Part shown: positions 1-6,903 of the stretch, one piece after another
Position numbering within the stretch: position 1 is the first letter of the stretch
Layout: each line of letters opens with the position of its first letter
NCBI GenBank assembly: GCA_000431135.1
Contig: HF987843.1
Span: 19,845-38,818 of the forward strand
Direction: 5' to 3'
Length of the DNA stretch: 18,974 bases
From: Clostridium sp. CAG:590
GTDB taxonomy: Bacteria; Bacillota; Clostridia; Lachnospirales; Lachnospiraceae
Program-made: the position numbers and the translations under genes
The notes under the pieces: model-generated
Told to the model about the DNA's origin: nothing
The model's database searches: none
Seen by the model: only the letters and a program-made list of their open reading frames with translations

Positions 1-343
1 CTTTCAGATCGTTCTTCTTACCGGTAATAATTGTATAGCCCATACCGTGACGGCATTCGTAGGCATCTAACTCTGTCTTGACCGGAGACCAGCCCGGATT
101 CCAGATGGTGCCATTATCATTGATGTAAAAATAACGTCCGCCCATATCGATTGGTACGTTGTTATAACGATAACGGGTAATTCTACGAAGACGGGCGTCT
201 TTGTAGAAACTGTAACCTCCTGCTGTGTTTGAAATTAATGAAAAGAATCCCTGATTGCCCAGGTAGTTGATCCATGGATATGGAGTTCTTGGCGATGTGA
301 TGACATATTCTTTGTTGGCATCATCAAAGTAACCAAATTTCAT
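1..343 (-). CDS. Cellobiose phosphorylase (GH94), N-terminal part, cut by window edge
   Basis: Only the first 114 codons are in the window; the gene continues past base 1. The translation starts MKFGYFDDANKEYVIT and contains TPYPWINYLG, a SLISNTAGGYSFYKD block and RRITRYRYNN. These are the hallmark N-terminal beta-sandwich motifs of GH94 cellobiose phosphorylases, which cleave cellobiose with phosphate to glucose 1-phosphate and glucose in the cytoplasm. The ATG at 343 is preceded on the minus strand by AGAGAGG about 10 bases upstream. The gene lies downstream of the aldose 1-epimerase-like gene on the same strand, with its own promoter and a hairpin leader in between. Cellodextrin phosphorylase is a related alternative, but the start of the protein fits the cellobiose enzyme best. 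The catalytic domain is not visible. Confidence 0.9.
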   Translation of the reverse strand, partial: MKFGYFDDANKEYVITSPRTPYPWINYLGNQGFFSLISNTAGGYSFYKDARLRRITRYRYNNVPIDMGGRYFYINDNGTIWNPGWSPVKTELDAYECRHGMGYTIITGKKNDLK

Positions 344-397
344 GTGTGTAATACCTCTCTTTCATGTGATGGGCTAATGGTGGTTTCTCCCCCAGAT

Positions 398-424
398 CTA
401 AGGCACAAATCCCCATTGCCTTAG
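398..424 (-). promoter_or_regulatory. Hairpin in the 5' leader of the GH94 gene
   Basis: A perfect 8-bp inverted repeat, CTAAGGCA (398-405) and TGCCTTAG (417-424), has an 11-base loop. It lies between the predicted transcription start (about 437) and the GH94 start codon, so it should fold in the leader RNA. No U-tract follows it in the direction of transcription, so it is not a plain terminator. It could be an operator or an mRNA-stabilising stem. Confidence 0.5.
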
Positions 425-443
425 AAAAAAGCCGTATGGATAT

Positions 444-472
444 ATTATAGTATAAATGACGATAGAACACAA
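444..472 (-). promoter_or_regulatory. Promoter for the GH94 gene
   Basis: On the minus strand TTGTGT (472-467) is followed after 17 bases by a perfect TATAAT (449-444). This is a sigma-A type arrangement about 100 bases upstream of the GH94 start codon. It means the phosphorylase can be transcribed independently of the upstream epimerase gene. Confidence 0.6.
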
Positions 473-541
473 GAAAAATCACTTTGTTTTGGTACATTTT
501 ATGGTAAATGGCAATTTATCTCTCCTGTGTCTGTAAATGAA

Positions 542-1546
542 TTATGCAGTGAAGATATGCTCGGAAACGGTCTTGCTTTCGTTTGGAGCAAGCTCGATAT
601 AACCGGTCACATCTGCCGGTAAGTCAAGGTTTGGAGCATCGATCATCCAGGACATTGGTTCCGGGCAGTAATAATCTTTGGTTCCGCGGTCATTCCATAC
701 AATGAAGAATTTGAAAGTCTCATCTACTTCATAGCAGATCCGTTTTCCGGTTGCCTTATCGGTCATGATGGCACCATAAAATGGCTTGCCGTCCAGCTCA
801 CCGGTCTTCATTACATACATGTCATTATTGATCGGAGACTTGTTGACTAATTTGGTTCCGTTCAGGTATTGCTCATCATAAGCACTTAAGTCTCTTACTT
901 CACCGGTTGGAAGCTGGCGGTCATTTAAGATGCAGCGTTTGGTGATCGGAAGCTGTAAACGGATATCTTTTCCTTTTCCCTTGCGTGTAAATGGGGCTTT
1001 GAAAGATGCGTGGTTACATACACCATATGGCATCTGTTTGTCAGAAAGATTCGTCAGTGTGAAATTGTAGTGCATACCATCTGCGTCTAAAATGAACTCG
1101 TAATCTGCCTGGAATTTTACAGGGTAATATTCAAAATATAGATCTTTTTCATCATAGATATACTGTGTCTTTACAATTGCCTTATCACCATCAGTGGATG
1201 CTTCGATAACAGAATGATTTCTCTTATGAAGGAATCCGTGGAGATAATTCTGGAAACGGCTCTCGTTAACCGGAAATTGATAAGTTGCATCGCTTACCTT
1301 TAGGACACCGTGATTAAGACGGTTTGGAATATAAAGAGTCGGCAGCCCGTAAGTTTCCGGATTGGATACTAATTTTCTCATCGGATGCTCCTTATGGTAA
1401 CGGAGAATCTCGATGTGTTTATTGCAGTCACGGAGCCGCGTAATGTTGCTTCCTACGGTTGGAGCAATAATGGCAAGATATCCGCCGGCTTTCATTTCAA
1501 TGACAGGTGCACCATCTAAGATAATCTGTTTACATGTAGTGTTCAT
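542..1546 (-). CDS. Aldose 1-epimerase (mutarotase) family protein
   Basis: A protein of 334 residues, the usual size for the galactose-mutarotase fold, which interconverts the alpha and beta anomers of free sugars in the cytoplasm. Family landmarks are visible: PNR near residue 74, YLHGFLHKR with candidate catalytic His103/His107, NHASF with His179, and CPEPMSWMIDAPN near 294-306, where Glu296 would be the general base. The start is set at the ATG at 1546, which has AGAGGG 9-12 bases upstream. A TTG at 1588 would add 14 residues, but a TATAAT box (1577-1572) lies inside that extension and argues against it. It precedes a cellobiose phosphorylase on the same strand, so glucose released by phosphorolysis is a plausible substrate (inference). 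The exact sugar is unknown. Confidence 0.85.
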   Translation of the reverse strand: MNTTCKQIILDGAPVIEMKAGGYLAIIAPTVGSNITRLRDCNKHIEILRYHKEHPMRKLVSNPETYGLPTLYIPNRLNHGVLKVSDATYQFPVNESRFQNYLHGFLHKRNHSVIEASTDGDKAIVKTQYIYDEKDLYFEYYPVKFQADYEFILDADGMHYNFTLTNLSDKQMPYGVCNHASFKAPFTRKGKGKDIRLQLPITKRCILNDRQLPTGEVRDLSAYDEQYLNGTKLVNKSPINNDMYVMKTGELDGKPFYGAIMTDKATGKRICYEVDETFKFFIVWNDRGTKDYYCPEPMSWMIDAPNLDLPADVTGYIELAPNESKTVSEHIFTA

Positions 1547-1571
1547 TCGTTCTTGTCCCTCTTTCTTATAT

Positions 1572-1577
1572 ATTATA
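1572..1577 (-). promoter_or_regulatory. -10 box for the aldose 1-epimerase gene
   Basis: A perfect TATAAT on the minus strand (1577-1572) lies 26 bases upstream of the chosen start codon. The best -35 candidate, TTTGTT (1599-1594) with 16-base spacing, is weak. Transcription would begin near 1565, which supports the ATG at 1546. Confidence 0.4.
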
Positions 1578-1607
1578 TAGTTTTGCAATTGCTAACAAAT
1601 GCGTTAT

Positions 1608-1630
1608 TATGCTATTGTTAGTATAGCATA
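1608..1630. promoter_or_regulatory. Palindrome between the epimerase and dinB genes
   Basis: A perfect 8-bp inverted repeat, TATGCTAT (1608-1615) and ATAGCATA (1623-1630), has a 7-base centre. It sits in the divergent intergenic region 30-50 bases upstream of the likely dinB start, where an operator would be expected. It does not match the Gram-positive LexA box GAAC-N4-GTTC, so its binding factor is unknown. Confidence 0.35.
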
Positions 1631-1661
1631 CGTTTCAGCTTTCGGAAACAGAAATTTGGAG

Positions 1662-2891
1662 ATGATATTGTTGGAGAATAGAAAAAGTACAGATCCGGTA
1701 TATTTTCATATTGATGTGAATAATGCATTCTTGAGCTGGGAGGCATTATATCAGATGGAAAAACTCGGCAGCACGGAGGATATCCGGGAACAGGATGCGA
1801 TTATCGGAGGAGATATCAGTACCCGTCACGGGGTGGTGCTGGCGAAGTCCCAGTCAGCTAAAAAATATGGAATACAGACGGGAGAACCGGTTATATCAGC
1901 AATGAAGAAATGTCCGGGATTGGTCCGGTATACGCCACATCACGAATATTATAAGAAACAATCCGGAAAACTCATGGAATTGTTCAGAACATATGCACCG
2001 GTCGTGGATCAATATTCTATTGATGAGGCATTTTTGGATATGAGCGGAACGTACAGTCTGTATGGGGATCCGGTAACATTTGCATACCGGTTAAAGGATG
2101 AGATCAGGGATACGTTAGGATTTACGGTCAATATTGGAATATCGTCGAACAGACTGTTGGCGAAGATGGCAAGTGATTTTACAAAACCGGATCGGGTACA
2201 TACATTATTTCCGGATGAGATTCGGGAAAAAATGTGGCCGCTTCCGGTAGAAGATCTGTTCTATGTAGGAAAATCAACTGCGGCTAAATTACATTCGCTC
2301 GGGTTGCATACGATCGGGGATATTGCAAGGTGCGATCTTGCGGTCATGCGGTCGCATTTTAAAAGTCATGGGGAGGTTATCTATAATTTTGCAAATGGGA
2401 TCGATCTGACTTTAGAAGATCGTACGGAAGCGGTGCAGAAGGGATACGGGAATTCAACAACCATCCCATACGATATCAAAGAGAGCGAGGCAGCATATCA
2501 TACGATCATGAAGCTGTGTGAGTCGGTATGCAGCAGAATGCGCAGGGATCATGTGCAGGCGTTGGTGCTATCGGTTGAATTGAAAGACAGTAATTTTGTG
2601 GTGCGCAGACATCAGCGGACGCTGCTGTCACCAACGGATGTAACAGATGAATGTTATGCTGTCGCATGTGAATTGTTTGATGAATTGTGGGATGGTTCGC
2701 CGATCCGTCTGATCGGTGTGACCGCGAATAAAGTAGAGGATGCAGGAAACCGGCAGTTGAATCTGTTTGACATGGACAGTCATGATAAGAAACATAATCT
2801 GGATACGGCACTGGATTCTATCCGGGAGAAGTACGGTAAGGATGCGGTCAGACGTGGCAGTTTTTTTGATAAGACACCACCCCGGGGGTGA
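1662..2891 (+). CDS. dinB: Y-family DNA polymerase IV (DinB/UmuC-type)
   Basis: An error-prone translesion polymerase that extends past damaged template bases at stalled forks. Near the N-terminus FHIDVNNAFLSWEAL carries the first metal-binding Asp and, five residues on, the steric-gate Phe. QYSIDEAFLDMS holds the catalytic Asp-Glu pair. GISSNRLLAKMASDFTKPD and the helix-hairpin-helix stretch LFYVGKSTAAKLHSLGLHTIGDIA follow. Near the C-terminus QLNLFD is a canonical beta-clamp-binding motif. The start is uncertain: ATG at 1662, or TTG at 1668 or 1671, which have better spacing from GGAG at 1658-1661. A longer frame from 1599 has no ribosome binding site and runs through the palindrome. Length (about 409 residues) is normal. 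No clear LexA box is seen. The gene is convergent with the HD gene and shares its terminator. Confidence 0.93.
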   Translation: MILLENRKSTDPVYFHIDVNNAFLSWEALYQMEKLGSTEDIREQDAIIGGDISTRHGVVLAKSQSAKKYGIQTGEPVISAMKKCPGLVRYTPHHEYYKKQSGKLMELFRTYAPVVDQYSIDEAFLDMSGTYSLYGDPVTFAYRLKDEIRDTLGFTVNIGISSNRLLAKMASDFTKPDRVHTLFPDEIREKMWPLPVEDLFYVGKSTAAKLHSLGLHTIGDIARCDLAVMRSHFKSHGEVIYNFANGIDLTLEDRTEAVQKGYGNSTTIPYDIKESEAAYHTIMKLCESVCSRMRRDHVQALVLSVELKDSNFVVRRHQRTLLSPTDVTDECYAVACELFDELWDGSPIRLIGVTANKVEDAGNRQLNLFDMDSHDKKHNLDTALDSIREKYGKDAVRRGSFFDKTPPRG

Positions 2892-2913
2892 CAGATGATA
2901 TTATGAAATAAAC

Positions 2914-2946
2914 AAAGCAGGGCGAATTATATCAGCCCTGCTTTTT
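2914..2946. terminator. Bidirectional terminator between dinB and the HD gene
   Basis: Stem AAAGCAGGGC (2914-2923) pairs perfectly with GCCCTGCTTT (2935-2944) across an 11-base loop, followed by TTTTT on the plus strand. On the minus strand the stem is followed by a TTTGTTTATTT-like stretch, so it can work both ways. Its right arm encodes the last codons (KAG) of the minus-strand HD gene, and that gene's stop codon is in the loop. Confidence 0.85.
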
Positions 2947-3373
2947 GATATTCTTTTAATTGTTGGAGAATCACTTTGTGGTACTTCTCGTATTTTCGAA
3001 AACGCGCTTCATCCTTAGGAGTAGGATAAGGAATGCGATCGCGGTTCATGTTGTCTTCCATATCATATAACTTGACCTGGGTTGCCAATGGATTGGTTAA
3101 AACGCGATCGATAAAAGTACCATATGATTCGCCCCGGCGCTTGGTGACGCATTCAATGGCAGTAAGTATATCTTCTGAAAAACCTTCCAAACGCAGCATA
3201 TCGATCGTAATAGGGGTATCTTCTACCACGTCGTGTAAGATGCCAACGATCATCTCGGTATCGTTCCGCCCCCGTAGCATAACCCGCATGGGATGAAGGA
3301 TATATTCCTTGCCGGCTTTGTCTATCTGTCCTCTGTGTGCTTCTACTGCAATCTCAATGGCTTTCTCTAACAT
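2927..3373 (-). CDS. Small HD-domain (p)ppGpp hydrolase-like protein
   Basis: 148 residues consisting of a single RelA/SpoT-type HD hydrolase domain, like the stand-alone small alarmone hydrolases (Mesh1 type) that remove the 3' pyrophosphate of (p)ppGpp. Visible motifs: AHRGQIDKAG with His13, YILHP with His27, ILHDVVEDT with the metal-binding His47-Asp48 pair and the Glu51-Asp52 pair expected in hydrolases, and KLYDMEDN with Asp104. There is no synthetase, TGS or ACT domain, so it is not a full-length Rel protein. The start at 3373 has GGAGG six bases upstream and a good promoter further up. The true substrate is inferred from the family; other nucleotides are possible. Confidence 0.8.
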   Translation of the reverse strand: MLEKAIEIAVEAHRGQIDKAGKEYILHPMRVMLRGRNDTEMIVGILHDVVEDTPITIDMLRLEGFSEDILTAIECVTKRRGESYGTFIDRVLTNPLATQVKLYDMEDNMNRDRIPYPTPKDEARFRKYEKYHKVILQQLKEYQKAGLI

Positions 3374-3424
3374 GTTGACCTCCGATGGCTCAGGATGTGT
3401 TCGTGCTCGAATGAATCTCCATTC

Positions 3425-3453
3425 ACTATACTATAATTTGTCGGATTTCTCAA
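3425..3453 (-). promoter_or_regulatory. Promoter for the HD hydrolase gene
   Basis: On the minus strand TTGAGA (3453-3448) and TATAGT (3430-3425) are separated by exactly 17 bases, about 50 bases upstream of the HD gene start. It lies just after the end of the XRE gene, so the HD gene can be expressed independently. Confidence 0.6.
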
Positions 3454-3480
3454 TTATTTTCTTGATGATCAAGACAAATT
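3435..3480. repeat. Nested inverted repeats between the XRE and HD genes
   Basis: An outer 8-bp inverted repeat, AATTTGTC (3435-3442) and GACAAATT (3473-3480), encloses a near-perfect palindrome CTTGATGATCAAG (3461-3473). The set spans the HD promoter and reaches the stop codon of the XRE gene. It could be an operator or a weak stem-loop; no U-tract follows. Confidence 0.35.
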
Positions 3481-3815
3481 TAATCCAGTTCCAACAGTTT
3501 GTTGACTGCTGACTGAACCTCCGGGTGTTCACGGTAAGCCAATACCAGACGTTTCTCAAACGCAGTAGCACGGAATGGTCTGGCATCCTTTGGCAGATAG
3601 CCGGATTCGGTCAGAATATCATCAATCTCGTATAATTTACAAAGATATAGCAGACGATCTGCATCAGGCTGCGTGCGTCCGGATTCCCAGGCATAAATGG
3701 TCTTTGTAGCCGAAGGAAGGTTGGCATCTTTTAGTTTGTCAGATACGGTCTGGACAGAAAGTTTTCGAAGCGTTCTATAATATCGGAGCATTCTCCCGAT
3801 TTGTTCATTTTTCAT
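3480..3815 (-). CDS. XRE-family helix-turn-helix transcriptional regulator
   Basis: 111 residues. An XRE/Cro-CI DNA-binding domain spans about residues 5-65 (IGRMLRYYRTLRKLSVQTVSDKL through TIYAWESGRTQPDADRLLYLCKLY). The tail (AFEKRLVLAYREHPEVQSAVNKLLELD) is of the kind seen in XRE regulators of Clostridia and their mobile elements. The ATG at 3815 has AAAGGA seven bases upstream. It is divergent from the promoter of the phosphorothioation-type operon, so it may control that operon through the palindromes at 3926-4016. This link is inference. Its own -10 may be TATACT (3868-3863, minus strand), but no good -35 is visible. Confidence 0.85.
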   Translation of the reverse strand: MKNEQIGRMLRYYRTLRKLSVQTVSDKLKDANLPSATKTIYAWESGRTQPDADRLLYLCKLYEIDDILTESGYLPKDARPFRATAFEKRLVLAYREHPEVQSAVNKLLELD

Positions 3816-3951
3816 GGTTTATTCCTTTCACGGTTCGTTCTTGTAGACGTGCCATCTATCATAGTATATGCGGATTTCCAGTGTTTTTTTCTATATTAGC
3901 CCAGCAAAATGGGAGTGTCAATTGATTCTCGGAAAAAGAACTTTAATTTAG

Positions 3952-3980
3952 TTGATATTCTCGGCAAATGAGAATATAAT
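3952..3980 (+). promoter_or_regulatory. Promoter of the ssp-like operon with embedded operator
   Basis: TTGATA (3952-3957), a 17-base spacer and a perfect TATAAT (3975-3980) form a strong sigma-A promoter. A perfect 8-bp inverted repeat, ATATTCTC (3955-3962) and GAGAATAT (3970-3977) with a 7-base centre, fills the spacer and touches both hexamers. A bound protein would block RNA polymerase. TTCTCGG also occurs at 3926-3932 and 3958-3964, and its complement CCGAGAA at 4010-4016, giving three half-site-like copies around the promoter. This is the arrangement expected for a repressor, plausibly one of the two adjacent XRE-like proteins. Confidence 0.7.
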
Positions 3981-4029
3981 GGAAGAATGTGAGAAATAAT
4001 TCTACAATTCCGAGAAAAGGTGGAGAGGA

Positions 4030-4221
4030 ATGAAGGTAACGAATCGTTTGGCAAACTATATAGCACAGCAGCATATTTCACCGGAACGCGTGGCGATGGA
4101 TACGGGAGTTGCCTTGGAGAAGTTAGTTCCTGAAACAGAAGAGACATTGGAGGCAGGCGAGTTTCTGGAATTATGTTTATATCTTGGAATTCGACCGGAA
4201 GATATGGATGGAAGAGAATGA
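4030..4221 (+). CDS. Small XRE-like protein (63 residues), first ORF of the defence operon
   Basis: A short helical protein, MKVTNRLANYIAQQHISPE at its start, whose layout (two helices, a turn around DTGVALEKL, then FLELCLYLGIRPEDM) resembles a minimal XRE helix-turn-helix domain. It has a strong GGAGAGGA ribosome binding site directly before the ATG. Its stop codon overlaps the start of the next gene as ATGA (4218-4221), so the two are probably translationally coupled. It could be an autoregulator acting at the palindrome in its own promoter. No specific family is recognised, and the HTH call is based on residue pattern only. Confidence 0.6.
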   Translation: MKVTNRLANYIAQQHISPERVAMDTGVALEKLVPETEETLEAGEFLELCLYLGIRPEDMDGRE

Positions 4222-5955
4222 TAACGTATCGATGTGACAAAGATAATATAGAATGTATGAGCAGTATATGTCCGGTTTGCAGGGAGAGAACACGGTTAGT
4301 GCAGACGGATATTTTCTGGTGCACGGACTGTCAGGTTCCTCTTTTTGAAGAGCACTGTGGCCGGTGTGGTGCAACGGGTAAGAGAATCGGATCGGATATT
4401 CGTCCGGTATTTCCGGAGGAGCGATTACTGATGGAGGCAGTATTAGGAGAACCGATGAAGTATCACAGGGATTCGGTGTGGAATACGGCGGGCAACCGTT
4501 ATTATGCGAATGGCAGACGGATTCCATTTTCGGTCAAGAAGCTGGCACAGGTGGACGCAGATCATATCAGAGAACAGATCGAGGCTCATGCACATGAGAA
4601 TACATATGAATATTTTGACCGGATGATGAAGTGGTTTGTGGAGGCGAATCAGAATCGTTATGAAGAGATTGTGTCGGAAGCAACTACCTATATCCGGAAT
4701 ATGACACAGGGATATGATGCAAAGGATATGTTTGTGTCTTTTAGTGGTGGAAAAGATTCAACGGTAACGGGAGACCTGGTGACAAGGGCACTGGCGAATC
4801 CAAGAATCCTGCATATTTTTGGGGATACCACGTTAGAGTTTCCGGAGACTTATGCATATGTAGAACGGTTTAAGAAAGCACATAGTACGACAACACCGGT
4901 GCTTTCCTCCAGAAATAAGGACAAGGATTTTGAACAATTGTGTAAGCTGCTCGGTCCGCCAAGCCGTGTGATGCGGTGGTGTTGTACGATCTTTAAGACC
5001 GGAGCCATTACAAGAAAGATTCAGACACTGTTTGGAAAGAAAGAGCGGATTGTAGCATTTTACGGCATACGGAGAAGCGAGTCGGCAAGCCGGAGCAAAT
5101 ATGACCGGGAATCGAACAGTCCGAAGATTGCCAAGCAGATCACGGTATCGCCGATCATTGACTGGCTGGATTTTGATGTGTGGCTGTATCTGTTGACGAC
5201 AGGGATTGATTTTAACCGGGCATACCGGCTGGGATATTCCAGAGTCGGGTTCTGGTGCTTTCTGGATATGCTGGTGTTGTCCGAATAACAGTGGGTGGTC
5301 CGAGTTTTTGTCAAAAGTGTATATGCCGGAACAGTCCGCACATTTCCGTCAGATGCTGGTGGATTTTGCAGTATCGGTCGGCAAACCGGATGCGGATGTG
5401 TATGTGGATACCGGTAAATGGAAGGCAAGACAGGGCGGTAACGGATTAGAGTATGCGAAGAATGCAGTAGTGGAATTTACTCCATGTGCAACGGAAGAAA
5501 ATGCCTTTAATTATGACCTGTCCAAACCAATTTCCATGGCTTTGTATGAATTGTTCAAACCTTTTGGAACACTGAATTATCAGATGGGCAATGCGAGACT
5601 GGGCGAGGTCTATGTGTTAAACCGGAAAGGAGAAGTTGCGCTCAAATTGCAGGGCAGGATCGGAACTTCTGCTTTGAAAGTGACTATATACAATGTGCAT
5701 CTGGCAGGGGCAAGATCTCTGCGTACGGCAGAAGAAAAGGTGAAATGTCAGCTTACCAAATATCAGATGTGCATGGGCTGTCTTGCCTGTGAGGGTGTTT
5801 GTAAGCATGATGCCATTTCCATTAAAGAGACTTCGGACGGAGAGATTCATTATGAGATTATCGATGACCGCTGTATCCGTTGCGGTGAATGTGTCGGGCA
5901 TTTTAATGCGGGATGTTATATGAAGAAAGTGTTGGCAACAAAGCGTGGTGTATAA
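4218..5955 (+). pseudogene. sspD: SspD-like PAPS-reductase family protein with ferredoxin tail, frameshifted
   Basis: The sulfur-insertion ATP pyrophosphatase of DNA phosphorothioation systems (DndC/SspD family). From ATG 4218 (ATGA overlap with the previous ORF) the order is: zinc-ribbon cysteines CPVC and CTDC (about residues 18-38) plus HCGRC; the PP-loop SFSGGKDST (about 175-182), which binds ATP; RWCC (about 254-256); then LGYSRVG. The frame is lost here and the first ORF stops at 5288. The +1 frame resumes at once with CWCCPNNSGWSEFL and runs to 5955, ending in two [4Fe-4S] motifs, CMGCLACEGVC and CIRCGEC-x7-C. The cause is a surplus of 19 bases at 5250-5268, an imperfect tandem copy of 5269-5287. 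An intact protein would be about 570 residues. No ribosome binding site restarts the second half. A programmed shift or assembly error cannot be excluded. Confidence 0.8.
5250..5287 (+). repeat. Imperfect 19-bp tandem duplication inside sspD
   Basis: Bases 5250-5268 and 5269-5287 match at 14 of 19 positions when aligned without gaps. Copy 2 encodes CWCCPN in the +1 frame. Copy 1, in the upstream frame, reads FWCFLD. Removing either copy restores an open frame, but only removal of copy 1 restores the CWCC cysteines. The duplication length is not a multiple of three, which explains the frameshift exactly. Confidence 0.8.
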
Positions 5956-6031
5956 GCTGTATGGCAGAGTGACATAACACAATTTTTCTGAAGGGTGTTG
6001 CTCGATATGGATGAGGAAAGGAACCATTTGT

Positions 6032-6892
6032 ATGGCGAAGAAATATAAGATTAAAGGACATGAGACATTTATATTGCGGGAAGGATGGCTGACCAAAGGG
6101 CTACAGGCAGTTGTCGATAATCCGATGGTATTTACGGACAATTACGGTGCGGATGCATTGGGCGTCGGCACGAATATGGCGAAGGCGATCCGTTATTGGA
6201 TGAAGACGGCAGGCATTTTGCCGGAGCGTTCCGGAAAAGAGAGCAGTCTGACGGAATTGGGACAATTATTGTATGAGTATGATCCGTATTTTGAGGATAC
6301 ATTTTCACTGTGGCTTGTACATTTGGGAATCGTGAGTAACGAAGCAGCGGCAACATCATGGTACCTGTTCTTCCACAAGATGGAGGATGCATTTACCAAG
6401 GAGGAATTGATCGGGGAGATGACTGGGTGGCTGTTGTCTTATACAACAGAAGACAAATTATCGGCACGTTCTGTCCGGGATGATTGTAACGCATTGATCA
6501 GTATGTATTATGCCCAAAAAGACCGTAATTATGATCCGGAGGATAAGAAGATCAGTCCGTTTGCGGGTCTGGGACTGTTAAAGAAGACCGGAGAAGGTTA
6601 TCAGAAGACACAGCCGGATCACAGGTTATTGCATCGGGATATCGTACTGTATTGCATGATCCGGATGCTTGGAGCGGAATGGGACAGTGTATCGATTGAC
6701 GATCTTATGACGGGGAATAACAGTCCCGGCAGATTGTTGAATCTGAACCGTACGGCATTGAATCGCTATCTGGATGAATTGGATAATGCGGAGTGGATCA
6801 GTGTGAACCGGACTGCCGGACTGGATATGGTATACCGGATGAGAACATTTACTCCGTCAGAACTGATCAGGGAATATTATACGCATAGATAG
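6032..6892 (+). CDS. sspB: DUF4007 family protein (SspB-like)
   Basis: 286 residues, the usual length for DUF4007 proteins. The conserved start HETFILREGWLTKG (residues 10-23) and LGVGTNMAKAIRYWMKTAG (about 43-61) are family signatures. In SspABCD systems SspB, which I recall as the DUF4007 component, has DNA-nicking activity needed for sulfur insertion; the assignment here is by family and position. The start is placed at ATG 6032, with GGAAAGGA upstream, rather than the in-frame ATG at 6011, which lacks a ribosome binding site. The gene lies 76 bases after the broken sspD and 11 bases before sspC. The C-terminal third (LNRTALNRYLDELDNAEWI) looks like a winged-helix segment. The frame is intact. 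Confidence 0.8.
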   Translation: MAKKYKIKGHETFILREGWLTKGLQAVVDNPMVFTDNYGADALGVGTNMAKAIRYWMKTAGILPERSGKESSLTELGQLLYEYDPYFEDTFSLWLVHLGIVSNEAAATSWYLFFHKMEDAFTKEELIGEMTGWLLSYTTEDKLSARSVRDDCNALISMYYAQKDRNYDPEDKKISPFAGLGLLKKTGEGYQKTQPDHRLLHRDIVLYCMIRMLGAEWDSVSIDDLMTGNNSPGRLLNLNRTALNRYLDELDNAEWISVNRTAGLDMVYRMRTFTPSELIREYYTHR

Positions 6893-6903
6893 AGGGAGAA
6901 TAT

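Noticed and set aside
1591..1607. Possible LexA (SOS) box AAC-N6-GTT near dinB
   Set aside because: The Gram-positive LexA box needs GAAC-N4-GTTC; here the spacing is six and the outer bases do not match.
3896..4527. Long minus-strand open frames opposite the small XRE-like ORF and sspD
   Set aside because: They lie antisense to genes with good motifs and cover the operon promoter; their translations show no domain.
5200..5290. Programmed ribosomal frameshift or selenocysteine explanation for the split sspD
   Set aside because: The first ORF ends in TAA, not TGA, no classic slippery heptamer is seen, and a 19-base duplication explains the shift directly. A +1 programmed event is not fully excluded.
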